A stretch of DNA of 13,269 nucleotides from Ectocarpus siliculosus (Eukaryota; Sar; Phaeophyceae; Ectocarpales; Ectocarpaceae). Numbering within the stretch: position 1 is the first letter of the stretch; every line of letters begins with the position of its first letter. The translations under genes were made by a program, and so were the position numbers. This document shows, one piece after another, positions 8,501-13,269 of the stretch. The notes under the pieces were generated by a model. It did no database searches, was not told the origin of the DNA, and saw only the letters and a list, made by a program, of their open reading frames with translations. The DNA lies in contig FN648370.1 in the NCBI GenBank assembly GCA_000310025.1, positions 1 to 13,269 on the forward strand. The letters run 5' to 3'.

Positions 8501-11500
8501 AGAACGTGGTCCGCACTCAGGTAATTACATATCTTGCGTTTTGTTGAAAAAGTATGCGCTGGCTGGCGTCTTTTGAATGATGCTTGCCTGCCTGCTTGCT
8601 TGCTTGCGTGCTTGCTTCTTCCCTCGATGGTTTGATTTGGTGACTGGTCTGCTCTTGTACCACACCGATCGTAGCGACCGGATAAGGATATATATTTTTT
8701 TTGGCCCGGGCGGGAAGCGTTGTTTTTCAAAACGTTCCCAGCACCTTTCGTCAACATTTCGCTCCTCGGAGGAAAAACACGCCACGCTTCGTGATTCATG
8801 TAGTTTGAACATGTTAGGAAGTCTGTGAGTGATTCGGTTGTACGAGGTGATATGCATAGATCGCTCAGAGATGTAAGCGACCTATGGACGAAGTGTTGGG
8901 TCGCAATCGCCGGTCAGACATCGAGCGACTTGTGAGCGTAGGAAGGAGTTACAGCAGTCTTGTCGCAATCACGGACAGTCGTCGGTGTTATATAGCTTCG
9001 CTTGCAAGGAACGGATATTGCCACAGCAGACTGCTGTACATATACAGCCGATGCGCACAACGTACACTACAAGTTCCGTGTTGAATTCGGTGCTCACGTG
9101 TGACGGCATTCTTCAGCTGTGTTTTCGGTCGTCGGGGACGAAGCAATCAATCTCTGGACCTCGTGAAGCGCGGCACGCAAGACCTTGTCTTGTGATCTTT
9201 TGTCCCCTGCTGTCGTTTGCCCGCGACCGTTGGCGACGCGCGAGGGGTTCGAGTCAGCTTGCTCGTGTCTACTGCCTGGCGCGCGTTATCAGCTGTTGCA
9301 ATCAGCCTCTCCCTGTGCTGTTCCATTCCCCTGCCTGACCCTGAAGCACCAAGCTAGTGTGCAGTTTGTTTGGCCCCTTCCTGCCCCGCCCCCACCTCTC
9401 CACCCCCACCCTGGCTGTGTATCCATTCTATACCTTCCTTGACATTAGGTGGCCGCCCTGTGTGTGTAGTTTGTTTTTGACCCTGTACCCCCCACCCACC
9501 CACCCCTCCTGGCTGCGTATCCCCCTTGACATGTAGGTGGCCGCCCTAGTCAGCCGGCTCGAGAAAAACTTCCCCGCCGAGGCGACCCCGGACGACGTCT
9601 CCGCCTCCATGAACGGCCTCAAGATAGACCAGGCGCCCGAGCCGCTGCGCGAAGTCCTCGCGGCCAAGTCCGCCGCCGGACAAGACAACGGTGGTGCCGT
9701 CCCCGACGAGCAGAAGACGCTCAACAAGAACCCTTCCATGCACCTGGGAGGCTACGTCTTCAAGGGGGGGGAGCAGGGCGGGGCCCCGTCCCCTCCGCCG
9801 ACCCTGGGCACCGTGCCGTCGTTTTCGGTGGGAAGCCCCTCCAGGGACGGAGCCGATTGCGATGCTAGCGTTTCGTCCCCCCCCGGGGCCGAGGAGAGAA
9901 AGCGCGCGGAGGACGTGCTCGCGGACGTGGATAAGTCGGAGGAGATCTTCGGGAAGGCTTTCAGGGGGGGGCCCAAGGCGGCGGCCGGGCTCATGGCGCG
10001 GCTCCAGCGAGAGGTTAGCTTTCGAACAATGTCATGATGTTTGTGAGAAAGAGGTGGTGGTGGTTGCGTGAGCGGTAGGTAATTAGGGTTAGTCGTGGGA
10101 TCAACTTGTGGTTGTACTACCGCCTTGTTTCCCGGATTTTGGGGACACCGGTTTTGTGAGTAGATACGAGTCCGCGGGCGGTGTCCGGTGTACGTTCTTG
10201 GGATGGGAGTCCATGTTTTTTTCCCGCAGATTGTCATGTATCCAATCAATGCGAGACTGTTGAAGGTATCCCTCCCCCCAAGAACAATGATGGCACGTAC
10301 GTACATACTCGAATGTTTTGTGAGTTGTTTTGCTGTGACCCCTAGTCTGTTTATACCTACCCCTAGTCTGGTTCCGGTTGTAGACCATCGAACGTGGGCA
10401 GTCAAAGTCATCCTTTTCTGGTATGTGTGTAGACGATGGTGGTGTTATCCCACTGCTTGTTGGCCCTGCACGTTCATAGTCATGCGTTGGGTTGGTTTCT
10501 CACTTTCTCCCGTGCCCCGTGGAACCGACGCGCTTTGCGTGCATGCGTGCCACTTTGTTGTAAAACAGGATGCGGACTCGCAGCGCGTCATGCTGCGGTT
10601 GTCGAAGGAGTACCCGGGCGACCTCGGCATCCTCATGCCGCTCATGCTTAACCTGCTGCACTTGAAGCCGGGCCTGGCGTTCTTCATGACCGTGGACGAG
10701 CCGCACGCCTACCTTCGCGGTGACATTCTTGAGGTGCGGCATGGTCAGCCGTAAGAAGAACTTGTGTGGACGTAAGAAGAGGAACTTGTGTGTGGAAGTA
10801 GAGACGAGAGGAGGCAACAAAACCAAGACTTGTGGCGAAAAGAGAAGAAGTTGGGTCGTGTAGTCGGGTGGAGAGGAGACAAGAGGCTACGAGAGAGCCC
10901 AAGACTTGTGGCAAAGAGGCAGCGCTCACACACAGGAACCACCACCATTCCCGACCACCAACTATTCCCGCCTCCCTTGTTGTCTGTTATCCTACTATTA
11001 ATAGTAGGGTTGGTTCTACGCGACCCAAAAAGCCATGTTGGCCAACTTTTTTGCAATGCTCCCACAGGGCCGCCGCATCCATCTGACCAATGTTCAGACA
11101 CTGGGAAGAAGAACAGACCTACAGGAGCAGAATCGTCCAAAGAAGTTGGCCAGCATGCCTTTTTGAGTCGTGTAGAACCAACCCGGATGATTTGACGAGA
11201 GAAGAAGGGAACGCGGGAATAGTTGGTGATCGAGAAGGGACATGCGATGGTGGTCGTCGTGTGTGTGAGCGCTGACTCCTTTTCGCCAGAAAGTCTTGGT
11301 CTGGTGGCCTCTCCTTGTCTCTTGTTCCACCTTCCACCCCACCCCATGTACTCGTCACCAGCCAACGACACGGAAGCCTTCCTTAACCTTGGCTTGGATG
11401 ACGCCGTTTTATTTGGTGCCGTCCTTCACCCACCGTTCTTTTTGTGCGAGATACCAAGTACTTGAACATTTTATTGTCCCCAACTACCAATGACGAACGC

Positions 11501-13038
11501 ATCCACTTGGTTTGTGCTTCGGACACCTGCGTGTAACATTCATTATGTTGCCCGCGGTGGGAGGAAAGGGTCTTGAACTGCCCCCCCCCCCCCCACGTGG
11601 ATTGAGACGCTTTCCGAGTGGCGCATTGACATTGGGAGGCGTTTGCTGCTGCTCCGCACGCAGGTGATGGCGTGCTCCAACAACGTGGTGCGAGCGGCCC
11701 TGACGCCCAAGTTCCGCGACGTTAACCTTCTCGTGGAGATGCTCACGTACAACATGGGCGCCCCTGCGGTGCTCCCCGCCGAAACGGTGGACGCGTGTCG
11801 CAAGCGCTACACGCCGCCGATCAACGACTTCGAAATCCAGATCCTCCAGGTGCGTGCGCGTGTGGGCAGCTCTGATTGTGGAGCGGATCGCGCCGCACAA
11901 CCTTGTTGGTGCCATGCTCTCTGGTTGCACACACACACACGATTCTGATATGGAATCTTCTTCTGCACGTGGATGATGTGGGGTTCTTCAGGGTCAATCG
12001 GTCGGCGGGTCGCGTAGTAGTTGTTTTAAACGCCTTTGTCCGCCTAGTCCTGGTCGTGTACGTACCTCGACGTCGATATCGCTCTTGCAAGACATGCCTC
12101 ATGTCACACGACGATGTTCGCCTCGCGCGACGCGAAATTTGTCAAGGTGCCTGCGAATGAGCGGTACGAGCTGGAAGCCATGCCCGTGCCTGTGGTGATG
12201 GTGGCCTTGGAGGGAGGGGACGGGGGACGCGTGATCGAGAGCAAGACCGATCGAGAGATCAAGGCTTGCGAGGGCGGAGTGTTTTTCCTCCCGGCCTTCA
12301 CGCCTGTTCAGGTGAGGAAAACCCTGCATTGTGTTGCGTGTTTGCGATCTGCGGGTTAAACCTTTTTTTGGCGATGATCTTTGCGGTGTAGGTTCGTGGG
12401 TTGGAATTCGTGACGTCGCCTTATCGAACGCTGAGCCGGTTTCAGAGTTGGAATCAACAGCATGTTGTTGATTGTAGAGGGGGCGGTGTGTCCCGCCGTC
12501 GGATGAAAAGCTAGAGAGGTCGTCGGGCAGAAGAAGGATGGTCTCGAGCCGGTGCTTTCTAGTTGGGGGCACACGACGCACGTTCATTCACTCTCGAGTG
12601 CGCGTTGAACAAGAGCTGATAGTAAGGGAGAGGTTGGCCGGTGGATGGATGAAGTAGAGACGAAAGCTGGCGATGTTTTTTACATCGTTTCTTTTTAGTT
12701 GCGTCTTGTTGTCAACGCACCTTTGTTTCCTGTGAAAAGCGTTCCGTTCAATTGGACTACCCAACAGCGGTGCATCAATAACACCATTCTCCTTTTCCGC
12801 CATCCTTCGCGTGTGCTGTCATTGGGCGCTCCAGGTGTGCTCCGGCTCTACGGGTGCGGGCATCAAGATGGCTCTCGCGCACACCAACCTCCACTGGGGG
12901 ATGCTTGCTGTTGCTCAAACAGCTGGCCACAAGCGACGCGCCTCTGCCAGCGTGGTCTCGGCGGACCACACTTCCACCGCTAAGGCTGTCCTCGAGGCGA
13001 CGCGGCGCGGTTCCGCCATAGCCCCGGCGTTCGCGTAG
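2564..13038 (+). CDS. MPI: Type I mannose-6-phosphate isomerase (phosphomannose isomerase), 10 exons
   Basis: Catalyses fructose-6-phosphate <-> mannose-6-phosphate, the first step towards GDP-mannose; no signal peptide is visible, so it is probably cytosolic. Join: 2564-2590, 6076-6249, 7137-7256, 7767-7917, 8384-8520, 9537-10013, 10569-10733, 11664-11849, 12147-12311, 12835-13038, giving 601 residues. Every intron is GT..AG; all are phase 0 except intron 4 (phase 1), and the frame stays open throughout. Family marks are QYAWGK (10-15), IGTHPSGPS (46-54), SIQAHPDK (100-107), YKDDNHKPE (121-129, matching the first PMI signature), PHAYLRGD (407-414) and R427 followed by AALTPK. Zinc ligands are Q102, H104, E129 and H408. 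The Q-to-E spacing (27) and H-to-R spacing (19) equal those recalled for the Candida albicans enzyme (Q111/E138, H285/R304). At 601 residues it exceeds the usual ~400-440, owing to an insertion (about 215-350) and a C-terminal tail. The identity is firm; exact splice sites are inferred by eye. Confidence 0.95.
3493..3508. repeat. Perfect 16-bp palindrome ACAGCAGTACTGCTGT
   Basis: Two opposite copies of ACAGCAGT abut each other. The following bases, ACATA, also follow the same motif at 9030-9037 in intron 5. It is part of the recurrent intronic motif described in the findings. Confidence 0.8.
4207..4324 (+). repeat. Two-copy diverged direct repeat in intron 1
   Basis: GCGGAATGCCCTGAA...GGCACCGAAATCACTTG (about 4209-4245) recurs as GCGGAACTGCCCTGAA...GGCACCAAAAACCTCTTG (about 4285-4324). 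The spacing is near 77 bases. Confidence 0.7.
4660..4930. mobile_element. MITE-like element with inverted-repeat ends, in intron 1
   Basis: 4681-4710 and 4881-4910 are inverted copies, 29 of 30 bases identical. Weaker similarity continues outward to roughly 4660 and 4930 (TTTAGAAA.. against its mirror). The interior of ~170 bases has no ORF of note. A non-autonomous DNA transposon or its remnant fits. No clear target-site duplication was found, so this is structural inference only. Confidence 0.55.
5142..5161. repeat. Microsatellite (GCAT)5
   Basis: Five perfect GCAT units in intron 1, 34 bases before the large hairpin element. Confidence 0.95.
5195..5423. mobile_element. Hairpin element with 68-base inverted arms, in intron 1
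   Basis: Arms 5195-5262 and 5356-5423 match in inverted orientation at 63 of 68 positions, with a 93-base loop between them. The loop holds a further 8-bp inverted pair (GAAGGGTG 5263-5270, CACCCTTC 5324-5331) and one ACAGCAGT motif (5333-5340). The length and arms suit a foldback MITE, or a transcript that folds into a long stem. No transposase and no obvious target-site duplication are visible. Confidence 0.7.
6076..6249 (+). CDS. MPI: MPI exon 2 (residues 10-67)
   Basis: Begins after ggacag with CAA and ends CTC AAG|gtgagc, 58 codons. It carries [16 protein letters not shown] and the substrate-proximal block [14 protein letters not shown], both conserved in type I phosphomannose isomerases. 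The preceding intron end is not strongly pyrimidine-rich, but the phase and the family alignment fix the boundary. Confidence 0.93.
6250..7136 (+). other. MPI intron 2 (887 bases)
   Basis: Donor AAG|gtgagc, acceptor ggcag|GAA. It contains inverted copies of TACAGCAGTA (6439-6448, 6598-6607) and a perfect 12-bp inverted pair GCTCCACAGCCG (6509-6520, 6633-6644). Otherwise nothing coding is seen. Confidence 0.85.
6439..6644. repeat. Interlocking short inverted repeats in intron 2
   Basis: A 10-bp pair (6439-6448 with 6598-6607) and a 12-bp perfect pair (6509-6520 with 6633-6644) overlap in a pseudoknot-like order. An imperfect palindrome ATTCTAGCTCTAGAAT follows at about 6646-6661. Possibly remnants of one or two small foldback elements. 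Confidence 0.5.
7137..7256 (+). CDS. MPI: MPI exon 3 (residues 68-107), zinc ligands Q102 and H104
   Basis: Acceptor ggcag|GAA, donor AAG|gtatgt, 40 codons. The block [20 protein letters not shown] is the most conserved part of the family. Q102 and H104 of SIQAHPDK are the first two metal ligands by alignment. Confidence 0.95.
7257..7766 (+). other. MPI intron 3 (510 bases) with trinucleotide repeat
   Basis: Donor AAG|gtatgt, acceptor cgcag|CGC. A (GCT)n/(GCG)n tract occupies about 7301-7357. It creates alanine- or glutamine-rich pseudo-ORFs on both strands, but it lies between well-supported splice sites and is not coding. Confidence 0.85.
7301..7357. repeat. Interrupted (CTG/CGG)n trinucleotide tract
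   Basis: Runs of GCT with embedded GGC units in intron 3. Length polymorphism between individuals is likely but cannot be seen here. Confidence 0.9.
7767..7917 (+). CDS. MPI: MPI exon 4 (residues 108-157 plus first base of codon 158), zinc ligand E129
   Basis: Acceptor tcgcag|CGC, donor CCCCG|gtaaat. Contains [20 protein letters not shown] followed by E129, and FEGLCGFRP. This is the only exon ending out of phase 0: its last G joins AG of exon 5 to give E158. Confidence 0.93.
7918..8383 (+). other. MPI intron 4 (466 bases, phase 1)
   Basis: Donor CCCCG|gtaaat, acceptor gtccag|AG. The end carries four CCCCGT units (about 8336-8361), which act as the pyrimidine-rich region before the acceptor. 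One ACTGCTGT motif lies at 7953-7960. Confidence 0.85.
8335..8365 (+). repeat. Hexanucleotide tandem repeat (CCCCGT)4 next to a splice acceptor
   Basis: Perfect tandem units end about 18 bases before exon 5. Changes in copy number would alter the pyrimidine tract of this acceptor. Confidence 0.9.
8384..8520 (+). CDS. MPI: MPI exon 5 (end of codon 158 to residue 203), helical domain
   Basis: Acceptor gtccag|AG, donor ACTCAG|gtaatt. Codes [20 protein letters not shown] and then a charged stretch ending [17 protein letters not shown], the less conserved helical domain between the two halves of the catalytic barrel. A (CCCCGT) tandem repeat sits just upstream, where a polypyrimidine tract would be. 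Confidence 0.9.
8581..8617 (+). repeat. Imperfect (TGCT)n tetranucleotide tract
   Basis: About nine TGCT/TGCC/TGCG units near the 5' side of intron 5. Confidence 0.85.
8855..8886. repeat. Short hairpin in intron 5
   Basis: CATAGATCGCT (8855-8865) pairs with AGCGACCTATG (8876-8886) at 10 of 11 positions, with a 10-base loop. Confidence 0.6.
8950..9038. repeat. 89-base segment bounded by perfect 11-bp inverted repeats
   Basis: TACAGCAGTCT at 8950-8960 is mirrored by AGACTGCTGTA at 9028-9038. A small MITE-like or hairpin element in intron 5; it shares its end motif with the palindrome at 3493 and the intron 2 pair. Confidence 0.6.
9355..9547 (+). repeat. Tandem duplication of the intron 5 / exon 6 boundary, with a decoy acceptor
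   Basis: Copy 1 (about 9355-9459) and copy 2 (about 9460-9547) share AGTTTGTTT, a C-rich tract, CTGGCTG(T/C)GTATCC, CTTGACAT and TAGGTGGCCGCCCT. Copy 2 holds the acceptor that fits the protein (AG 9535-9536). Copy 1 has an equivalent AG at 9447-9448 followed by the same first 11 exon bases. Splicing there would read VAALCV and stop at TAG 9467-9469, so only copy 2 gives a full-length enzyme. Confidence 0.85.
9537..10013 (+). CDS. MPI: MPI exon 6 (residues 204-362), carries the lineage-specific insertion
   Basis: Acceptor gacatgtag|GTG, donor CGAGAG|gttagc (an unusual but acceptable donor), 159 codons. The start [12 protein letters not shown] continues the helical domain. Residues about 215-350 then have no counterpart in the animal or yeast enzymes I can recall. 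They are rich in A, G, P, S, D and E, including [10 protein letters not shown] (284-293) and [18 protein letters not shown] (314-331). The family pattern resumes with a helix leading into EYPGDLG in exon 7. The GC-rich third positions match those of the other exons, so the segment looks translated rather than a retained intron. Confidence 0.9.
10014..10568 (+). other. MPI intron 6 (555 bases)
   Basis: Donor GAG|gttagc, acceptor aaacag|GAT. It contains a perfect 12-bp direct repeat ACCCCTAGTCTG (10338-10349, 10359-10370). Nothing else of note. Confidence 0.85.
10569..10733 (+). CDS. MPI: MPI exon 7 (residues 363-417), zinc ligand H408
   Basis: Acceptor aaacag|GAT, donor CTTGAG|gtgcgg, 55 codons. 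Contains [19 protein letters not shown] and [15 protein letters not shown]408 is the fourth metal ligand by alignment. The exon ends inside the second PMI signature, which continues in exon 8. Confidence 0.94.
10800..11327. mobile_element. Diverged foldback element in intron 7 (arms of ~200 bases)
   Basis: Left arm about 10869-11075, right arm about 11119-11327, inverted and clearly similar though with many substitutions and small gaps. Shared blocks are AGCGCTCACACACA, ACCACCA, CACCAACTATTCCCGC, GGGTTGGTTCTAC and TGGCCAACTT. The outermost block, CCAAGACTT..TGGC..AAAG, occurs twice on the left (about 10822 and 10900) and once inverted on the right (about 11283-11300), so the left end is partly duplicated. 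The left arm alone carries an 18-bp perfect palindrome (10991-11008). ORFs seen on both strands here reflect the two arms. Confidence 0.65.
11581..11594 (+). repeat. Homopolymer C x 14
   Basis: Uninterrupted run in intron 7, about 70 bases before exon 8. Confidence 0.9.
11664..11849 (+). CDS. MPI: MPI exon 8 (residues 418-479), catalytic R427
   Basis: Acceptor cgcag|GTG, donor CTCCAG|gtgcgt, 62 codons. [17 protein letters not shown] is the second half of signature 2. The usual SDN and RAG are here SNN and RAA. R427 corresponds to the catalytic arginine, and [13 protein letters not shown] corresponds to the conserved start of the C-terminal cupin strand region. Confidence 0.93.
11850..12146 (+). 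other. MPI intron 8 (297 bases)
   Basis: Donor CAG|gtgcgt; weak acceptor gtcaag|GTG. It contains a short (CA)n run near 11930-11940. This is the shortest intron of the gene. Confidence 0.8.
12147..12311 (+). CDS. MPI: MPI exon 9 (residues 480-534), C-terminal cupin-like part
   Basis: Codes [20 protein letters not shown] and then [14 protein letters not shown]; donor GTTCAG|gtgagg. The acceptor tttgtcaag|GTG is weak, with an aag end and little pyrimidine tract. It is the only nearby AG that keeps phase 0 and joins FEIQILQ to VPANERY as the family pattern expects. The reading frame stays open further upstream, so a longer exon cannot be excluded by frame alone. Confidence 0.85.
12312..12834 (+). 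other. MPI intron 9 (523 bases)
   Basis: Donor CAG|gtgagg, acceptor ctccag|GTG. It contains a perfect 8-bp hairpin AATCAACA (12452-12459) with TGTTGATT (12466-12473). No coding signal. Confidence 0.85.
12835..13038 (+). CDS. MPI: MPI exon 10 (residues 535-601 and stop)
   Basis: Acceptor gctccag|GTG, stop TAG at 13036-13038. The first part, up to about NLHWGMLA (553-560), aligns with the last strand of the family. The remaining ~40 residues, with HKRRASASV (566-574) and an alanine-rich end, go beyond the normal C-terminus. The tail is not a recognisable peroxisomal or ER signal. Confidence 0.9.
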   Translation: MCSGSTGAGIKMALAHTNLHWGMLAVAQTAGHKRRASASVVSADHTSTAKAVLEATRRGSAIAPAFA

Positions 13039-13269
13039 TGGTGTGGGTGACGGGGGTTGTGGCAGCGTTTTTTGTTGCTGGGAGGGGCACGGCAAGAGAG
13101 GAACACCTTGAGGGCGATGTGTCCAGTGCGGTGGTGATGAGCGAACGGGGGTTATGCGAGGTCAATGCAAGGACTTGCCGAGCGGGGGGGGGGGGAGTTG
13201 AAGTGTAATCTATGAAGGGAAGTAGGGGTTGTTCTGGGGCGGGGAGGGGGGGAGGGGGGGGGGAAACTC
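13039..13269 (+). other. 3' flank / probable 3' UTR of MPI
   Basis: Very G-rich on the plus strand, with a 12-G run at 13184-13195. No AATAAA is present. The last G blocks (13236-13263) form a G-quadruplex-type motif. The polyadenylation site cannot be placed. Confidence 0.5.
13236..13263 (+). other. G-quadruplex-type motif
   Basis: Four successive G runs of 4, 4, 7 and 10 bases separated by single bases (C, A, A), just downstream of the gene on the sense strand. Confidence 0.7.

Larger units (their letters stand above)
8521..9536 (+). other. MPI intron 5 (1016 bases)
   Basis: Donor CAG|gtaatt, acceptor atgtag|GTG. It contains a TGCT/TGCC tract (8581-8617), a hairpin at 8855-8886, an 11-bp inverted pair bounding 8950-9038, and at its end the tandem duplication that copies its own 3' splice site. 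Confidence 0.85.
10734..11663 (+). other. MPI intron 7 (930 bases), mostly foldback
   Basis: Donor GAG|gtgcgg, acceptor cgcag|GTG. It starts with a tandem pair CGTAAGAAGA(GG)AACTTGTG (10750-10770, 10771-10796). It continues with the large inverted repeat at about 10800-11327 and ends with a 14-C tract (11581-11594) before exon 8. Confidence 0.85.

Noticed and set aside
10082-10094. Telomere-like TTAGGGTTAG in intron 6
   Set aside because: Less than two full units; expected by chance.
10745-11371. 208-codon minus-strand ORF and similar plus-strand ORFs in intron 7
   Set aside because: The peptides from the two strands resemble each other because they translate the two arms of one foldback. 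This is structure in the DNA rather than a gene.
12092-12146. Longer exon 9 starting upstream, at the AG near 12091
   Set aside because: That acceptor would break phase 0 with exon 8, and the added residues do not fit the family between FEIQILQ and VPANERY.
13202-13209. TGTAA as a polyadenylation signal
   Set aside because: That signal is typical of green algae; its use in this lineage is not established and one copy is not evidence.

Overview
The window holds one protein-coding gene that can be read with confidence: a ten-exon, plus-strand gene for a type I (zinc) mannose-6-phosphate isomerase. It runs from an ATG at 2564 to a TAG at 13036-13038. The joined exons give 1803 coding bases (601 codons) plus the stop, spread over about 10.5 kb. 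The spliceosomal introns (all GT..AG), GC-rich exons and 0.3-3.5 kb introns full of simple repeats and hairpins show a nuclear eukaryotic genome. A heterokont alga, most likely a brown alga (Ectocarpus-like), is my best guess from this gene style and the protein's flavour. That is inference, and the sequence does not prove it.

Layout. 1-940 is a repeat cluster: two near-identical copies of a ~160-bp unit ending in poly-G, and between them a 66-bp unit present twice in tandem. All four copies share a core with a small hairpin. 941-2563 has no recognisable gene; its last ~330 bases are GC-rich and probably contain the promoter and 5' UTR. Exon 1 (2564-2590) codes only nine residues and is followed by a 3485-base intron. 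That intron contains two strong inverted-repeat elements (about 4660-4930 and 5195-5423) and several shorter repeats. Exons 2-10 then carry the enzyme core, and 13039-13269 is the 3' flank, ending in a G-rich tract.

The enzyme interconverts fructose-6-phosphate and mannose-6-phosphate. This is the entry to GDP-mannose and, in brown algae, to alginate and fucoidan as well as protein glycosylation. All expected metal ligands are present (Q102, H104, E129, H408), as is the catalytic arginine (R427), with the same spacing as in the Candida enzyme. Unusual points are a ~130-residue low-complexity insertion inside exon 6, a ~40-residue C-terminal tail and two substitutions in the second family signature.

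The most interesting non-coding observation is just before exon 6. The end of intron 5 together with the first 11 bases of the exon is duplicated in tandem. This makes an upstream decoy 3' splice site that would lead to a stop after six codons. Intron 7 is largely a diverged foldback of ~200-base arms. The 8-mer ACAGCAGT/ACTGCTGT recurs nine times, all in introns, often at the ends of inverted repeats. I found no gene cluster, CRISPR array, RNA gene or mobile-element protein, and nothing that amounts to a new multi-gene system.
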